DNA of 48,459 nucleotides, taken from contig NZ_JONM01000027.1 in NCBI RefSeq assembly GCF_000711875.1, positions 1-48,459 of the forward strand, written 5' to 3'. The stretch is from Andreprevotia chitinilytica DSM 18519. GTDB taxonomy: Bacteria > Pseudomonadota > Gammaproteobacteria > Burkholderiales > Chitinibacteraceae. A model generated the notes under the pieces. The model was not told the origin of the DNA, searched no databases, and saw only the letters and a program-made list of their open reading frames with translations. Every line of letters begins with the position of its first letter. Position 1 is the stretch's first letter. The position numbers and the translations under genes were made by a program. Below are positions 1-8,771 of this stretch, in pieces.

Positions 1-205
1 GCAGGGTTTCCAGCGCGCTGCTGCTGCGTGCCGGAGAGTGCAGGGGTCGGCGGGAGCGATCCTGCAACCCGGCGGCGCCGTGTTCAGCGAAGCGGGCCAG
101 CCATTTGTAGCCGGTCTTGGGGCTGATGTTGAAGGCGTGGCACAGCGCACGGACATTGGCGCCAGGGGCTTGGGCCAGCAAGACGAATTCGTGGCGTGAG
201 GACAT
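1..205 (-). CDS. IS481-family transposase, N-terminal part (cut by window edge)
   Basis: The minus strand reads 68 codons from an ATG at 205 to the window edge. It begins MSSRHEFVLLAQ and continues with NVRALCHAFNISPKTGYKWL, then a basic DRSRRPLHSP stretch. This is the helix-turn-helix N-terminus typical of IS481-type DDE transposases, whose catalytic core would lie to the left of the window. Upstream of the start there is a purine-rich patch, and beyond it at 270-310 are two copies of a motif that looks like the element's end. Family assignment rests on the N-terminus only; whether the transposase is intact cannot be judged. Confidence 0.8.
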   Translation of the reverse strand, partial: MSSRHEFVLLAQAPGANVRALCHAFNISPKTGYKWLARFAEHGAAGLQDRSRRPLHSPARSSSALETL

Positions 206-269
206 GGTGGAATACTCCTTCCAAGGCATCGCCTGCTCCTGTGAATGGCAAGGCGATGATCATAAAAGG

Positions 270-310
270 TGTTACCCATGTCTCCCGACAAGTGTTACCT
301 ATGTCTCCCG
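270..310. repeat. Two direct copies of an IS481-type terminal motif
   Basis: TGTTACCCATGTCTCCCG at 270-287 is repeated as TGTTACCTATGTCTCCCG at 293-310, a 23-bp spacing. It lies about 65 bp before the transposase start, where the inverted end of an IS481-type element is expected. Similar TGTTA..ATGTCTCC ends are known for this group. The outer copy may be the element's boundary; the right end is not in the window. Confidence 0.55.
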
Positions 311-367
311 GCTGAACAACCTGCGCCAGCCGCAGCCTTTGGTGCGTTATTCCAAGGTGATTTAGTG

Positions 368-482
368 CGAGGGCTCCCCTCTCACACTTGTGGGAGAGGG
401 GCCGGGGGTAGCGACCTTTGCAAGCACCCTCTCCCACCTTCCCACAACAAGGCTAAAAGCCTTGCATGGGATGGGAGAGGGG
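368..482. repeat. Intergenic repeat, CTCTCCC/GGGAGAGG family, copy 1
   Basis: This is an imperfect inverted repeat built from CCCCTCTC and GGGAGAGGGG blocks around an AAGGCTAAAAGCCTTGC mini-palindrome. Related copies lie at 17005-17132 and 27324-27468, each between genes. It contains no convincing gene. Its role is unknown; it behaves like a dispersed REP/MITE-type element. Confidence 0.6.
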
Positions 483-505
483 ATAAAAGATCATGAACAA
501 TCTTA

Positions 506-949
506 TTACTTGGCCGGAGCGGGTGCCGGTGCCTTCACCGCAAACGGCGAGCCCGATTCCCCGGCGAACGTCACCAGCAGCTTCACCGGCTCCGTGCCCA
601 GGTTCTTGCCGTTGTGCAGCGTATTGACCACTTCGGCAAACCCTTGGCCGGCGTTGAACTGCAATTGCTTGCCGCCTTCGAGCTCAATGGTGAGCGTGCC
701 GGCCAGCACATAGGCAAAGCCAGGGACCGGGTGGGTGTGCCAGCCGGTTTCCTTGCCCGGCGGGATGTCGACGCGCAGGGAGGTGACTTCCGGCTTGACG
801 GTTGCCGGATACTGGATCGGCTGGCCGATCGAGGTCGTTGTGGTTTTCAGCACCGGAACCGCCACGACGGCCTGGTTGTAGGCGTCTTCGGCATGGGCAG
901 ACATTGCGCCGGCAGCAAGCAGGGCGACGATGGGGAGGATTCGTTTCAT
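506..949 (-). CDS. Periplasmic cupin-domain protein
   Basis: The 147-residue protein starts at the ATG at 949, behind an AAAGGCCAGAGA purine stretch. A hydrophobic leader (ILPIVALLAAGAMSAHA) of about 22 residues looks like a Sec signal peptide. The rest is a single cupin_2 barrel: the metal-binding motif GWHTHPVPGFAYVLAG is followed by TIELEGG and a second-strand motif ending in an LHNG histidine. The C-terminus is an Ala/Pro tail. Small periplasmic cupins of this kind are common, but their substrate is rarely known. The gene stands alone, divergent from the efflux operon. A longer in-frame start at 991 would place 14 polar residues before the signal peptide and is less likely. Confidence 0.85.
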   Translation of the reverse strand: MKRILPIVALLAAGAMSAHAEDAYNQAVVAVPVLKTTTTSIGQPIQYPATVKPEVTSLRVDIPPGKETGWHTHPVPGFAYVLAGTLTIELEGGKQLQFNAGQGFAEVVNTLHNGKNLGTEPVKLLVTFAGESGSPFAVKAPAPAPAK

Positions 950-1080
950 TCTCTGGCCTTTTAGTATTGGACGGGATAATGGATGGGGCATGACATATAC
1001 ATTCAGGGTACGAACTATATGCCAAATGGGTGTAAGTGGCGTGAAATGTAGTCAACAGTCCTCTAGTAGAAGCTGTGCTT

Positions 1081-1105
1081 AAAAGCCCCGCCAACGCGGG
1101 GCTTT
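1081..1105. terminator. Orphan rho-independent terminator hairpin
   Basis: AAAAGCCCCGC-caa-cGCGGGGCTTT forms a strong GC-rich stem with A and T runs on its two sides, so it could work in either direction. It sits in the 281-bp gap between the divergent cupin and efflux genes, where no annotated gene ends. This suggests an unannotated short transcript. Confidence 0.7.
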
Positions 1106-1230
1106 GTCGTTTCCCCGCCAACACTCGCCTAGAATTAATGCCACTGTGCTATATCCCTCGTTCTCGCCGTTGCGAGCTTTGAGCAGATTGACCCTAAGGC
1201 GCCCGCGAGTGGGCCGGGATTGAGCAATTC

Positions 1231-2373
1231 ATGAATCTGAAGTGGATGGGTGTGTGCTTTGGCGTCGCGGTAGCTGGCGTGGGCGTTTATCTAGTGACTC
1301 ATGGTCAGCCCAAAGGGGGCGCACCGGCGAATGCGGAAGTGCAGACGCCGATCAGTGTCACTGTGGCGGAGGTTCGGCAGCGAGACTTGCCGCTCTCGCT
1401 CAAGGCGGTCGGCCGGGCGGAGGCCAAGGCATCGGTCAGCGTCAAGGCGCGGCTGGATGGGCAGGTGGCGGAAGTGGTTTATGCCGAGGGTCAGCCGGTG
1501 CACAAGGGGCAGCTCTTGTTGCGGCTGGATGCATCGGTACTGGAGGCACAACTGCGCCAAAGCGAGGCGCTGGCGGCGAAGGACGAGGCCCAGCTGGAAC
1601 GGCTCAAGGGGGACTACCGCCGCAACGCGACCTTGGCCGATCAGGGTTTTATCTCCAAGAGCGCGCTGAACCAGACCGAAGCTGATCTGCATGCGGCGCA
1701 AGCCACCCTCAAGGCGGATCGCGCCAATATCGACAATGCCAGGTTGCAGCTTTCCTACGCTCGCGTGCTGGCCCCCATGGATGGTGTGGCTGGCGCGGTG
1801 CTGCTGCCAGCGGGCGGCGCGGCCAAGGCGAATGACACCACGTTACTGGTGATCAATCAGGTGCAGCCGATCTACGTCACATTCGCCGTGCCCGAGTCGC
1901 AATTGGGCCGTTTGAAGCAGGCGCTGGCTGCGGGCCAGGTGCCGGTCAGCGCATCCTTGCCCGGTGTGGACAAGGCGCTCACCGGCCATTTGGCGTTTGT
2001 GGATAACGCGGTGGACACCACCACCGGCACGATCATGGCCAAGGCGGTGTTCGGTAACGAGGCAGGCATCCTGACGCCGGGGCAGTTCGCACAGGCGAGC
2101 GTGCAGCTGGCGCAATTGCATAACGTGCTGGTGGTGCCGTCCGTGGCGGTGGAAAACGGCACCGATGGTTCGTTTGTCTTCGTCATCAAGCCGGATTCGA
2201 CCGTGGATATCCGGCCAGTGAAGACCGGCGGCGACGAGGCGGGCTTGACCGTGATCGCATCCGGCGTGGCCGCGGGCGAGCGGGTCGTGACCAGCGGGCA
2301 GTCGCGTTTGCGGGCCAAGAGCCGGGTGGTGATCTCCACCGCCTCGGCTGTTTCCGCAGCGACCGGGCTGTGA
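1231..2373 (+). CDS. RND efflux periplasmic adaptor (membrane fusion protein)
   Basis: This 380-residue AcrA/MdtA-type adaptor links an inner-membrane RND pump to an outer-membrane channel. An N-terminal hydrophobic segment (about residues 5-24) anchors it. It is followed by the biotinyl-lipoyl half motif (SVKARLDGQVAEV, then GQPVHKGQLL), an alpha-helical hairpin rich in Ala, Glu and Gln (about 105-170), the second lipoyl half (APMDGVAGAV), and beta-barrel and membrane-proximal domains ending in a basic tail. The length is normal for the family. Its stop is one base before the start of the permease gene, so the two are co-translated. No outer-membrane channel gene is adjacent. The drug or metabolite exported cannot be told from sequence. 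Confidence 0.92.
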   Translation: MNLKWMGVCFGVAVAGVGVYLVTHGQPKGGAPANAEVQTPISVTVAEVRQRDLPLSLKAVGRAEAKASVSVKARLDGQVAEVVYAEGQPVHKGQLLLRLDASVLEAQLRQSEALAAKDEAQLERLKGDYRRNATLADQGFISKSALNQTEADLHAAQATLKADRANIDNARLQLSYARVLAPMDGVAGAVLLPAGGAAKANDTTLLVINQVQPIYVTFAVPESQLGRLKQALAAGQVPVSASLPGVDKALTGHLAFVDNAVDTTTGTIMAKAVFGNEAGILTPGQFAQASVQLAQLHNVLVVPSVAVENGTDGSFVFVIKPDSTVDIRPVKTGGDEAGLTVIASGVAAGERVVTSGQSRLRAKSRVVISTASAVSAATGL

Positions 2374-2374
2374 C

Positions 2375-5300
2375 ATGAACATCTCCGAGCCGTTTATCCG
2401 CCGACCGGTCGCCACGTCGCTGCTGATGCTCATGCTGTTGCTGTTCGGTCTGGCGGGTTACACGCTGATGCCGTTGGCTGCGTTGCCGCAGGTCGAATTG
2501 CCCACCATCAACGTGTCGGCCGATCTGCCCGGCGCGAGCTCGGAGGTGATGGCGACATCGGTCGCCACGCCGCTGGAGCGGCAGCTGGCGCTGATTCCGG
2601 GTGTGTCGGAAATGACCTCGACCAGCTCGCAAGGCAGCACGTCGATCACGGTGCAGTTCGATCTCAGCCGCAGCATCGATGCCGCTGCGCAGGACGTGCA
2701 GGCGGCGATCAACGCGGCCGGGGGCTTGCTGCCCAAGACGCTGCCCAGCCCGCCGTCGTATGAAAAAGCCAATCCGGCTGACTTTCAGATCATGTCGATT
2801 GCGGTCACGTCGGACGTCTTGCCGCTGCCGCAGGTCAACGTCTACGCCGATTCGTATATCGCCCAGCAGCTGTCGCGCATCAAGGGCGTCGGGCTGGTCG
2901 ATCTGCATGGTGAGCAGAAGCCGGCCATCCGCGTACAGATCGATCCCGGCAAGGTGGCGACGCTGGGCCTGAGTCTGGAGCAAGTCCGGGCGGCGCTTGG
3001 TTCGGCGACGGCCAATTCGCCCAAGGGCACGCTGGACGGGCCGAAGCGTTCGGTGTCGGTCGATACCACCGACCAGCTCAGCAAGGCCGCCGAATACGAC
3101 AATCTGATCCTGGCCTATCGCAACGGCGCACCGGTACGGGTGCGCGATATCGGCCGGGCGGTCAGCGGCGCGCAGGATGTAAAGCAGGCGGCGTGGATTC
3201 AGGGCAAGCGGGCGATCATCGTCGATATCCACAAGCAGCCCGGCTCTAACGTGGTCGAGACGGTGGATGAAATCAAGCGCGTGTTGCCGGAGCTGGAGCA
3301 CTCGCTGCCGGCGTCGGTGTCGGCCGAAGTGGTGAACGACCGCACGCAAACCATCCGCGCCAGCCTGACCGATGTGCAATACACGCTGCTGATGACGGTG
3401 GCGCTGGTGGTGTTGGTGGTGTTCCTGTTCTTGCGCGGCTTCTGGGCGACGCTGATCCCGGCGATTGCAATCCCGCTCTCGATTGCCGGCACCTTTGGCA
3501 TCATGAGTTTCGCCGGCTACAGCATCGACAATCTGTCCTTGATGGGCATCACCATCGCGGTCGGCTTCGTGGTCGACGACGCCATCGTGGTGATCGAGAA
3601 CATCATCCGGCACGTCGAGGCGGGCGAAAAACCGTTTCAGGCGGCGTTGACTGGCGTGAGCCAGGTGTCGTTTACCGTGATCTCGATGACGTTGTCACTG
3701 ATCGCGGCCTTGATTCCATTGCTGTTCATGAGCGGCGTGGTCGGCCGGCTGTTCCGCGAGTTTTCCATCACCGTGAGCGTGGCGCTGCTGGTGTCGGCCG
3801 TGGTGTCGCTGACCATCACGCCGATGATGTGCCGGGTGCTGCTGCATCTGGATCAACGCCATCAACCGGGCCGTGTGGCGCATTGGGCCGAGTCCGCCTT
3901 TCTCGGGCTGGCCGCCGCCTACGACGCCGCGCTGACCAGGGTGCTCAAGCATCCGGCGGTGACGCTGGCCGTGGCTGGTCTCGTGCTGGTACTGACGCTG
4001 TTCCTGTTCTGGGCGGTGCCGAAGGGCTTCTTCCCGCAGCAAGATACCGGGCAGATTCTGGGCAGCAGCGAAGCGCCGACCGATATTTCCGCGCCGGCGA
4101 TGGCAGCGCGTCAGCTGGAGCTGGTACGGCTGGTGGTGGATGACCCGGACGTCGCCAAGGTCTACAGCTGGATCGGCTCGACGCCGTCCAACAATGGCCG
4201 TTTGGTGATCAATCTCAAGCCCTTCGCCGAGCGGCATGCCGATGCCGGCAAAATCATGAACCGGTTGCGCAAGAAGGTGGCGGATGTGCCGGGCATCGAG
4301 CTGCATTTGCGCACCCGGCAGGAGTTGCAAGTGGGCGGGCGCAGCAGCCAGACGCAGTTTCAGTACACGCTGCAAGACACCGATCTGCACGAGCTGTATG
4401 ACTGGACGCCCCGCCTGATGGCGGAGCTGAAAAAGCTGCCGCAGCTCAGCGATGTGACCTCCGATCTGCAGAACGCCGCGCCGCGCACCACGGTGGTCAT
4501 CGATCGGGATCATGCCGCCCAGTTCGGCATCACGCCGCAGGCCATCGACGACACCTTGTACGACGCACTGGGCCAGCGCGAGGTGGCGACGATCTTTACC
4601 CAGATCGACCAGTATCACGTCGTGCTGGAGCTGGACCCGGCGCACAAGCTCGATGCCAGCGCGCTGCAGGAAATCCGCGTGCCGGCCGCTGGCGGGCAGC
4701 TTGTGCCATTGGCGGCGTTCTCGCGCTTCGAGGATTCGCTGATCCCGCTGCAGATCAACCATCAGGATCAATTCCCCTCGATCACCTTGTCGTTCAATCT
4801 CGCGCCGGGCGTGGCCTTGGGTGATGCGGTCAACGCGGTGGAACAATCCCTGCGGGCGATGACGCTGCCGGCCACTTTGCATGGCAGCTTCCAAGGCAAT
4901 GCCAAGGCATTCCAGGCGTCGTCCAGCACCCAGCCGTATCTGATCCTGGCGGCGATTCTGGCGGTCTATATCGTGCTCGGCATCTTGTATGAGAGCTATA
5001 TCCACCCGCTCACCATTCTCTCCACGCTGCCGTCGGCCGGGTTGGGGGCCCTGCTGGCCTTGTGGCTGCTGCACTATGAGCTGAACGTGATCTCGCTGAT
5101 CGGCATCATCCTGCTGATCGGCATCGTGAAGAAAAACGCCATCATGATGGTCGACGTGGCGCTGGAAACCGAACGCGGTGGCATCAGCCCGAGTGAGGCG
5201 ATCCACCATGCCTGCCGGCTGCGCTTCCGGCCGATCATGATGACCACCATGGCCGCCATTCTGGGGGCGCTGCCCTTGGCGCTCGGCAGCGGGGCCGGGT

Positions 5301-5473
5301 CGGAACTGCGCGCGCCGGTCGGGGTGGCGCTGGTGGGTGGGTTGCTGGTTTCGCAAGTGCTGACGCTGTTCACTACGCCGGTCGTTTACTTGTATCTGGA
5401 TCGGCTGAGCCGGCGCGTTTCGGCGGCTTGGGCCGCGGTGGATGCGGATGAGCCGGTTGCCCCTAGCTCGTAG
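2375..5473 (+). CDS. RND multidrug efflux permease (HAE1/MdtB-like)
   Basis: The 1032-residue inner-membrane proton/drug antiporter has the AcrB/MdtB architecture. It starts MNISEPFIRRPVATSLLML, has TM1, a large periplasmic loop, TM2-7, a second loop and TM8-12. The proton-relay motif is intact: GFVVDDAIVVIENI with the paired aspartates in TM4, and the TM10 lysine in GIVKKNAIMMVD. A substrate-binding porter domain (residues about 40-330 and 560-860) is full length. The start context and some loop motifs resemble MdtB/MdtC more than AcrB. Partner: the adaptor immediately upstream. It probably needs a TolC-type protein encoded elsewhere. Confidence 0.93.
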   Translation: MNISEPFIRRPVATSLLMLMLLLFGLAGYTLMPLAALPQVELPTINVSADLPGASSEVMATSVATPLERQLALIPGVSEMTSTSSQGSTSITVQFDLSRSIDAAAQDVQAAINAAGGLLPKTLPSPPSYEKANPADFQIMSIAVTSDVLPLPQVNVYADSYIAQQLSRIKGVGLVDLHGEQKPAIRVQIDPGKVATLGLSLEQVRAALGSATANSPKGTLDGPKRSVSVDTTDQLSKAAEYDNLILAYRNGAPVRVRDIGRAVSGAQDVKQAAWIQGKRAIIVDIHKQPGSNVVETVDEIKRVLPELEHSLPASVSAEVVNDRTQTIRASLTDVQYTLLMTVALVVLVVFLFLRGFWATLIPAIAIPLSIAGTFGIMSFAGYSIDNLSLMGITIAVGFVVDDAIVVIENIIRHVEAGEKPFQAALTGVSQVSFTVISMTLSLIAALIPLLFMSGVVGRLFREFSITVSVALLVSAVVSLTITPMMCRVLLHLDQRHQPGRVAHWAESAFLGLAAAYDAALTRVLKHPAVTLAVAGLVLVLTLFLFWAVPKGFFPQQDTGQILGSSEAPTDISAPAMAARQLELVRLVVDDPDVAKVYSWIGSTPSNNGRLVINLKPFAERHADAGKIMNRLRKKVADVPGIELHLRTRQELQVGGRSSQTQFQYTLQDTDLHELYDWTPRLMAELKKLPQLSDVTSDLQNAAPRTTVVIDRDHAAQFGITPQAIDDTLYDALGQREVATIFTQIDQYHVVLELDPAHKLDASALQEIRVPAAGGQLVPLAAFSRFEDSLIPLQINHQDQFPSITLSFNLAPGVALGDAVNAVEQSLRAMTLPATLHGSFQGNAKAFQASSSTQPYLILAAILAVYIVLGILYESYIHPLTILSTLPSAGLGALLALWLLHYELNVISLIGIILLIGIVKKNAIMMVDVALETERGGISPSEAIHHACRLRFRPIMMTTMAAILGALPLALGSGAGSELRAPVGVALVGGLLVSQVLTLFTTPVVYLYLDRLSRRVSAAWAAVDADEPVAPSS

Positions 5474-5504
5474 GATGGGTTAGGCCAACGGCCGTAACCC
5501 ATCG
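5471..5504. repeat. Short intergenic palindromic repeat (GTAGGATGGGTTA type)
   Basis: GTAGGATGGGTTAGGCC-aac-GGCCGTAACCCATC is an inverted repeat directly overlapping the end of the permease gene. Its opening is shared with the sequence at 46619-46640. It could act as a weak terminator or mRNA-stabilising element for the efflux operon, although no T run follows. Confidence 0.55.
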
Positions 5505-5556
5505 AGCGCATCGCGGCCGCACGGGAACCCGCCCGCGCAGACGGGCCCAACGCGGA

Positions 5557-5562
5557 TATAAT
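5557..5562 (+). promoter_or_regulatory. Candidate -10 element for yggX
   Basis: A perfect TATAAT lies 31 bases before the yggX ATG, inside otherwise GC-rich sequence. No good -35 hexamer is seen at the normal distance, so the promoter may depend on an activator. The call rests on the -10 box alone. Confidence 0.4.
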
Positions 5563-5592
5563 TCGACGTTTGATTGATCTCGGAGGTGCCTC

Positions 5593-5865
5593 ATGGCCCG
5601 GATGGTGCAATGTATAAAACTTGGTCGCGAGGCTGAAGGTCTGGATTTCCCGCCGCTGCCCGGCGAGATGGGCAAGAAGATCTACGAGGGCGTGTCCAAG
5701 GAAGCGTGGGCGGCATGGGTGAAGCACCAGACCATGCTGATCAATGAGAACCGCCTCAACCTCGCTGATCCGCGTGCGCGCCAATACCTGCAGCAGCAGC
5801 TGGAGAACTACTTCTTCGGTGGCGGCGCAGACCAGGTGGCTGGCTACGTTCCGCCACAGTCGTAA
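5593..5865 (+). CDS. yggX: Fe(2+)-trafficking / oxidative damage protection protein
   Basis: This is a 90-residue cytosolic protein of the YggX family. Diagnostic features are the N-terminal MVQCIKLG with the conserved cysteine, [18 protein letters not shown], the helix [21 protein letters not shown], and the C-terminal LENYFFGG. The length equals that of the family. YggX helps protect Fe-S clusters from superoxide and takes part in labile iron handling. In many proteobacteria it lies beside mutY, which is not the case here. Translation is well supported by CGGAGGTGCCTC before the ATG. It is a single-gene unit between a TATAAT box and a hairpin at 5876-5897. Confidence 0.95.
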   Translation: MARMVQCIKLGREAEGLDFPPLPGEMGKKIYEGVSKEAWAAWVKHQTMLINENRLNLADPRARQYLQQQLENYFFGGGADQVAGYVPPQS

Positions 5866-5875
5866 GCAAGACCCG

Positions 5876-5897
5876 TCAGGCCGCCCATGCGGCCTGA
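5876..5897 (+). terminator. Hairpin after yggX
   Basis: TCAGGCCGC-CCAT-GCGGCCTGA is a perfect 9-bp stem with a four-base loop, 10 bases after the yggX stop. It is followed by a weak T run (ATGCTTTCTG). It is a probable terminator, though the poor T tract leaves room for read-through into ppk1. Confidence 0.55.
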
Positions 5898-6002
5898 ATG
5901 CTTTCTGTCGCCTGTCCGACGGGCTACAGCAAACACTGCAGTGCCGACGTCATCTTATTTCGGTATCCTGAAAAATTACTCTTTACTCTCGTGCACAAGC
6001 CC

Positions 6003-8081
6003 ATGACGTACAAGCCCGCCGATAGCCAGCTGATGTTGAACCGAGAACTCGGTCTTCTTGAATTCAATCGCCGGGTGCTGGCACAAGCCGAAGACGTTAA
6101 TAACCCGCTGCTCGAACGCCTCAAATTCCTGTGCATCGTCTCCAGCAATCTCGATGAGTTTTTCGAGGTGCGGATGGCGTGGCTCAAGGAAAGCATCCGC
6201 CAATTCCCGACCCGCCTGCTGCCCGAGGGCCTTACGCCACAGCAGGCGTTCGATCTGATCGCCAAGGATGCGCACGACCTCGTCGAGCGTCAGTACCGCC
6301 TGCTGCGCGACACCATGTTCCCGGCGCTGGCCGCCGAAGGCATCCACTTCCTGCGCCGTAGCGCGTGGAACGAAGCACAGCGCGCATGGGTGAAGGATTT
6401 CTTCTTCCGCGAACTGATGCCGGTGCTGACGCCGATCGGGCTCGATCCGTCGCACCCGTTCCCGCGTGTCCTCAACAAATCGCTCAACTTCATCGTCGAG
6501 TTGGAAGGCCGTGATGCCTTTGGCCGCAATTCCGGCATCGCCATCGTGCAAGCGCCGCGTATCCTGCCGCGCTTCGTGAAGATGCCGCCGGAAATCAGCG
6601 GCTCGGCAAACGGCTTCGTCTTCCTGTCGTCGATCCTGCATGCGCACGTCGACGAACTCTTTGCCGGCATGAACGCGCTTGGCTGCTACCAGTTCCGCCT
6701 CACCCGCGATTCGGATCTCTCGGTCGATGATGAAGACGTCAAGGATTTGCGCGCCGCGCTGGAAGGCGAATTGTCGCAGCGCCCCTATGGCGACGCGGTG
6801 CGGATCGAAATCGCCGACAACTGCCCGAACCATCTGAAGGATTTCCTGCGTGACCAGTTCGGGCTCTCGGATATCGACGTCTACCGCGTCAATGGCCCGG
6901 TGAATCTGGTCCGGCTGATGGATGTGCCGGCACAGGTCGATCGGGCGGATCTGAAGTTCGAACCGTTCATGCCGGGCATTCCCGTCGAATTGCGCAAGCA
7001 ATCGGATCTGTTTTCCGCCATTCGTCACGGCGACATCCTGCTGCACCATCCTTACCAGAGCTTCACGCCGGTCATCGATTTGCTGCAGCAGGCCGCCATC
7101 GATCAGAACGTGGTGGCGATCAAGATGACGGTCTATCGCACCGGTAGCGAATCGGTGCTGATGGAGGCATTGCTGGAAGCCGCCCGTCGCGGCAAGGAAG
7201 TGACGGTGGTGGTCGAGCTGATGGCGCGCTTCGATGAGGAAGCCAACATCAACTGGGCAGCCAAGCTCGAACGCGCCGGCGCGCACGTCGTTTACGGTGT
7301 GTACGGCTACAAGACCCACGCCAAGATGCTGCTGATGGTACGGCGTGAGGAAGGTAAGCTGCGTCGCTACGTGCACGTGGGCACCGGCAACTATCACCCG
7401 CGCACCACCAATTTCTACACCGACTTTGGCCTGCTGACCGCAAACGAAGAAATCACCAGCGATGTGAACGACGTGTTCATGCAGCTCACCGGCCTTGGGC
7501 TGGCGGGCGAACACCACCAGCTCTGGCAAGCGCCGTTTACGCTGCAGCAGAACGTGACCAAGGCCATCGACCGCGAGATCGCGATCGCCCGTGCCGGCCG
7601 CAAGGCGGTGATCATCGCCAAGATGAACGCGTTGCTAGAGCCGACCGTGATCGAGAAGCTCTACGAAGCCAGCCAGGCCGGCGTGACCATCCACCTGATC
7701 GTGCGCGGCGTGTGCGCGCTGCGGCCGGGGATTCCGGGTCTGTCGGACAACATCCGCGTGCGCTCGATCATCGGCCGCTTCCTGGAGCACCATCGCGTGT
7801 TCTATTTCCATGCCGATGGCGAAGAGATCGTCTATCTCTCGTCCGCCGACTGGATGGGCCGCAATCTGTTCCGCCGTATCGAGATCGCCTTCCCGATCCT
7901 CAACCCCAAGCTCAAACGCCGCGTGATCCGCGAGAGTATCCGGCCGTATCTGGTGGATAACGTGCAGGCGTGGGAAATGCAGTCGGACGGCCGCTATCGC
8001 CGCAAGAGCGCGCGGGGCGGCAAGGCGCGTTCGGCGCAGGCGATGTTGCAGGCGGAACTGGCTGCCAAGCAACGCACCTGA
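6003..8081 (+). CDS. ppk1: Polyphosphate kinase 1
   Basis: The 692-residue enzyme reversibly makes long-chain polyphosphate from ATP. The four family domains are present: an N-terminal helical domain (LNRELGLLEFNRRVL, SSNLDEFFEVR), a head domain, and two phospholipase-D-like C domains. The autophosphorylated histidine is visible as H439 in GYKTHAKM. The second conserved histidine is H596 in RFLEHHR. HVGTGNYHP and YLSSADWMGRN are also intact. I chose the ATG at 6003 because it aligns with the usual N-terminus; the frame is open back to 5898 but that part resembles no PPK. No clear ribosome-binding site precedes 6003. The sixA gene follows at 8225, a common neighbour of ppk in related bacteria. 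Confidence 0.95.
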   Translation: MTYKPADSQLMLNRELGLLEFNRRVLAQAEDVNNPLLERLKFLCIVSSNLDEFFEVRMAWLKESIRQFPTRLLPEGLTPQQAFDLIAKDAHDLVERQYRLLRDTMFPALAAEGIHFLRRSAWNEAQRAWVKDFFFRELMPVLTPIGLDPSHPFPRVLNKSLNFIVELEGRDAFGRNSGIAIVQAPRILPRFVKMPPEISGSANGFVFLSSILHAHVDELFAGMNALGCYQFRLTRDSDLSVDDEDVKDLRAALEGELSQRPYGDAVRIEIADNCPNHLKDFLRDQFGLSDIDVYRVNGPVNLVRLMDVPAQVDRADLKFEPFMPGIPVELRKQSDLFSAIRHGDILLHHPYQSFTPVIDLLQQAAIDQNVVAIKMTVYRTGSESVLMEALLEAARRGKEVTVVVELMARFDEEANINWAAKLERAGAHVVYGVYGYKTHAKMLLMVRREEGKLRRYVHVGTGNYHPRTTNFYTDFGLLTANEEITSDVNDVFMQLTGLGLAGEHHQLWQAPFTLQQNVTKAIDREIAIARAGRKAVIIAKMNALLEPTVIEKLYEASQAGVTIHLIVRGVCALRPGIPGLSDNIRVRSIIGRFLEHHRVFYFHADGEEIVYLSSADWMGRNLFRRIEIAFPILNPKLKRRVIRESIRPYLVDNVQAWEMQSDGRYRRKSARGGKARSAQAMLQAELAAKQRT

Positions 8082-8224
8082 TGCCGTGTGCATCTGACTG
8101 ATGCGACTGGGGCGATGCGGCGATCCGATAGGCGAACTGGCGCACTTGCCATTGGCATCCTAGTATCCCGTTGCGCCCGGCCCAGGCCGGGCGTTTCTAC
8201 ATCTTTCATTGCGATAAACAACAC

Positions 8225-8686
8225 ATGGATTTGATTCTCTGGCGTCACGCCGAAGCTGAAGACGGCACGGATGATCTTGAGCGCAGGCTGACCCCCAAAG
8301 GCCGCAAACAGTCGGCACGGATGGCGAAATGGCTGGCGCGTGAATTGAAGGACGAGCCGATTCGCGTGATCTCCAGCGTGGCGCAACGCAGCCAGCAAAC
8401 CGCGCAGGCGCTCGGACACGGTTTTGAAGTGGATGGCCGCATCAATCCGGGCGCACCGGTCGCGAGCTATCTGGAGGTGGCCGGGTGGCCACGAGGCGAC
8501 GGCCGCGTCACCATCATCGTTGGCCATCAGCCGGTGATCGGTTGTCTGGCGAGCTTGTTGCTGACCGGCCGCGAGCTTGATTGGTCGACACGCAAAGGCG
8601 CGATCTGGTGGATACAACGCCGCACGCGTGGGCCGCAGGTCGAATATGTGTTGCGCGCCTGCATTGCGCCGGAGCAGCTTTACTAG
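8225..8686 (+). CDS. sixA: SixA-type phosphohistidine phosphatase
   Basis: This 153-residue protein belongs to the small histidine-phosphatase (phosphoglycerate-mutase fold) family. The catalytic RHAEAE motif follows the first beta strand (LILWRHAEAE). SSVAQRSQQTAQAL carries the phosphate-pocket arginine, and IIVGHQPVIGCLASLLL holds the second catalytic histidine. SixA in E. coli removes phosphate from phosphohistidine on relay proteins (ArcB, and the nitrogen PTS). The start is the ATG at 8225, the only one that gives the motif its normal N-terminal position; an open frame back to 8171 adds residues unlike the family. It lies 143 bp after ppk1 and may be co-transcribed with it. Confidence 0.9.
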   Translation: MDLILWRHAEAEDGTDDLERRLTPKGRKQSARMAKWLARELKDEPIRVISSVAQRSQQTAQALGHGFEVDGRINPGAPVASYLEVAGWPRGDGRVTIIVGHQPVIGCLASLLLTGRELDWSTRKGAIWWIQRRTRGPQVEYVLRACIAPEQLY

Positions 8687-8771
8687 GGGGCATTTGAAAC
8701 GAATCAGGTATGGATTTGTAATAAATGCTGTATAGATTCTGAACGTTACCTAGCCATAGGTGTTGGTACGT

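Noticed and set aside
84-437. 117-codon minus frame at the left end
   Set aside because: It overlaps the IS481 transposase in another frame and runs through a repeat.
3695-5356. 553-codon antisense frame over the RND permease
   Set aside because: Gln/Arg/His-rich shadow of a conserved gene.
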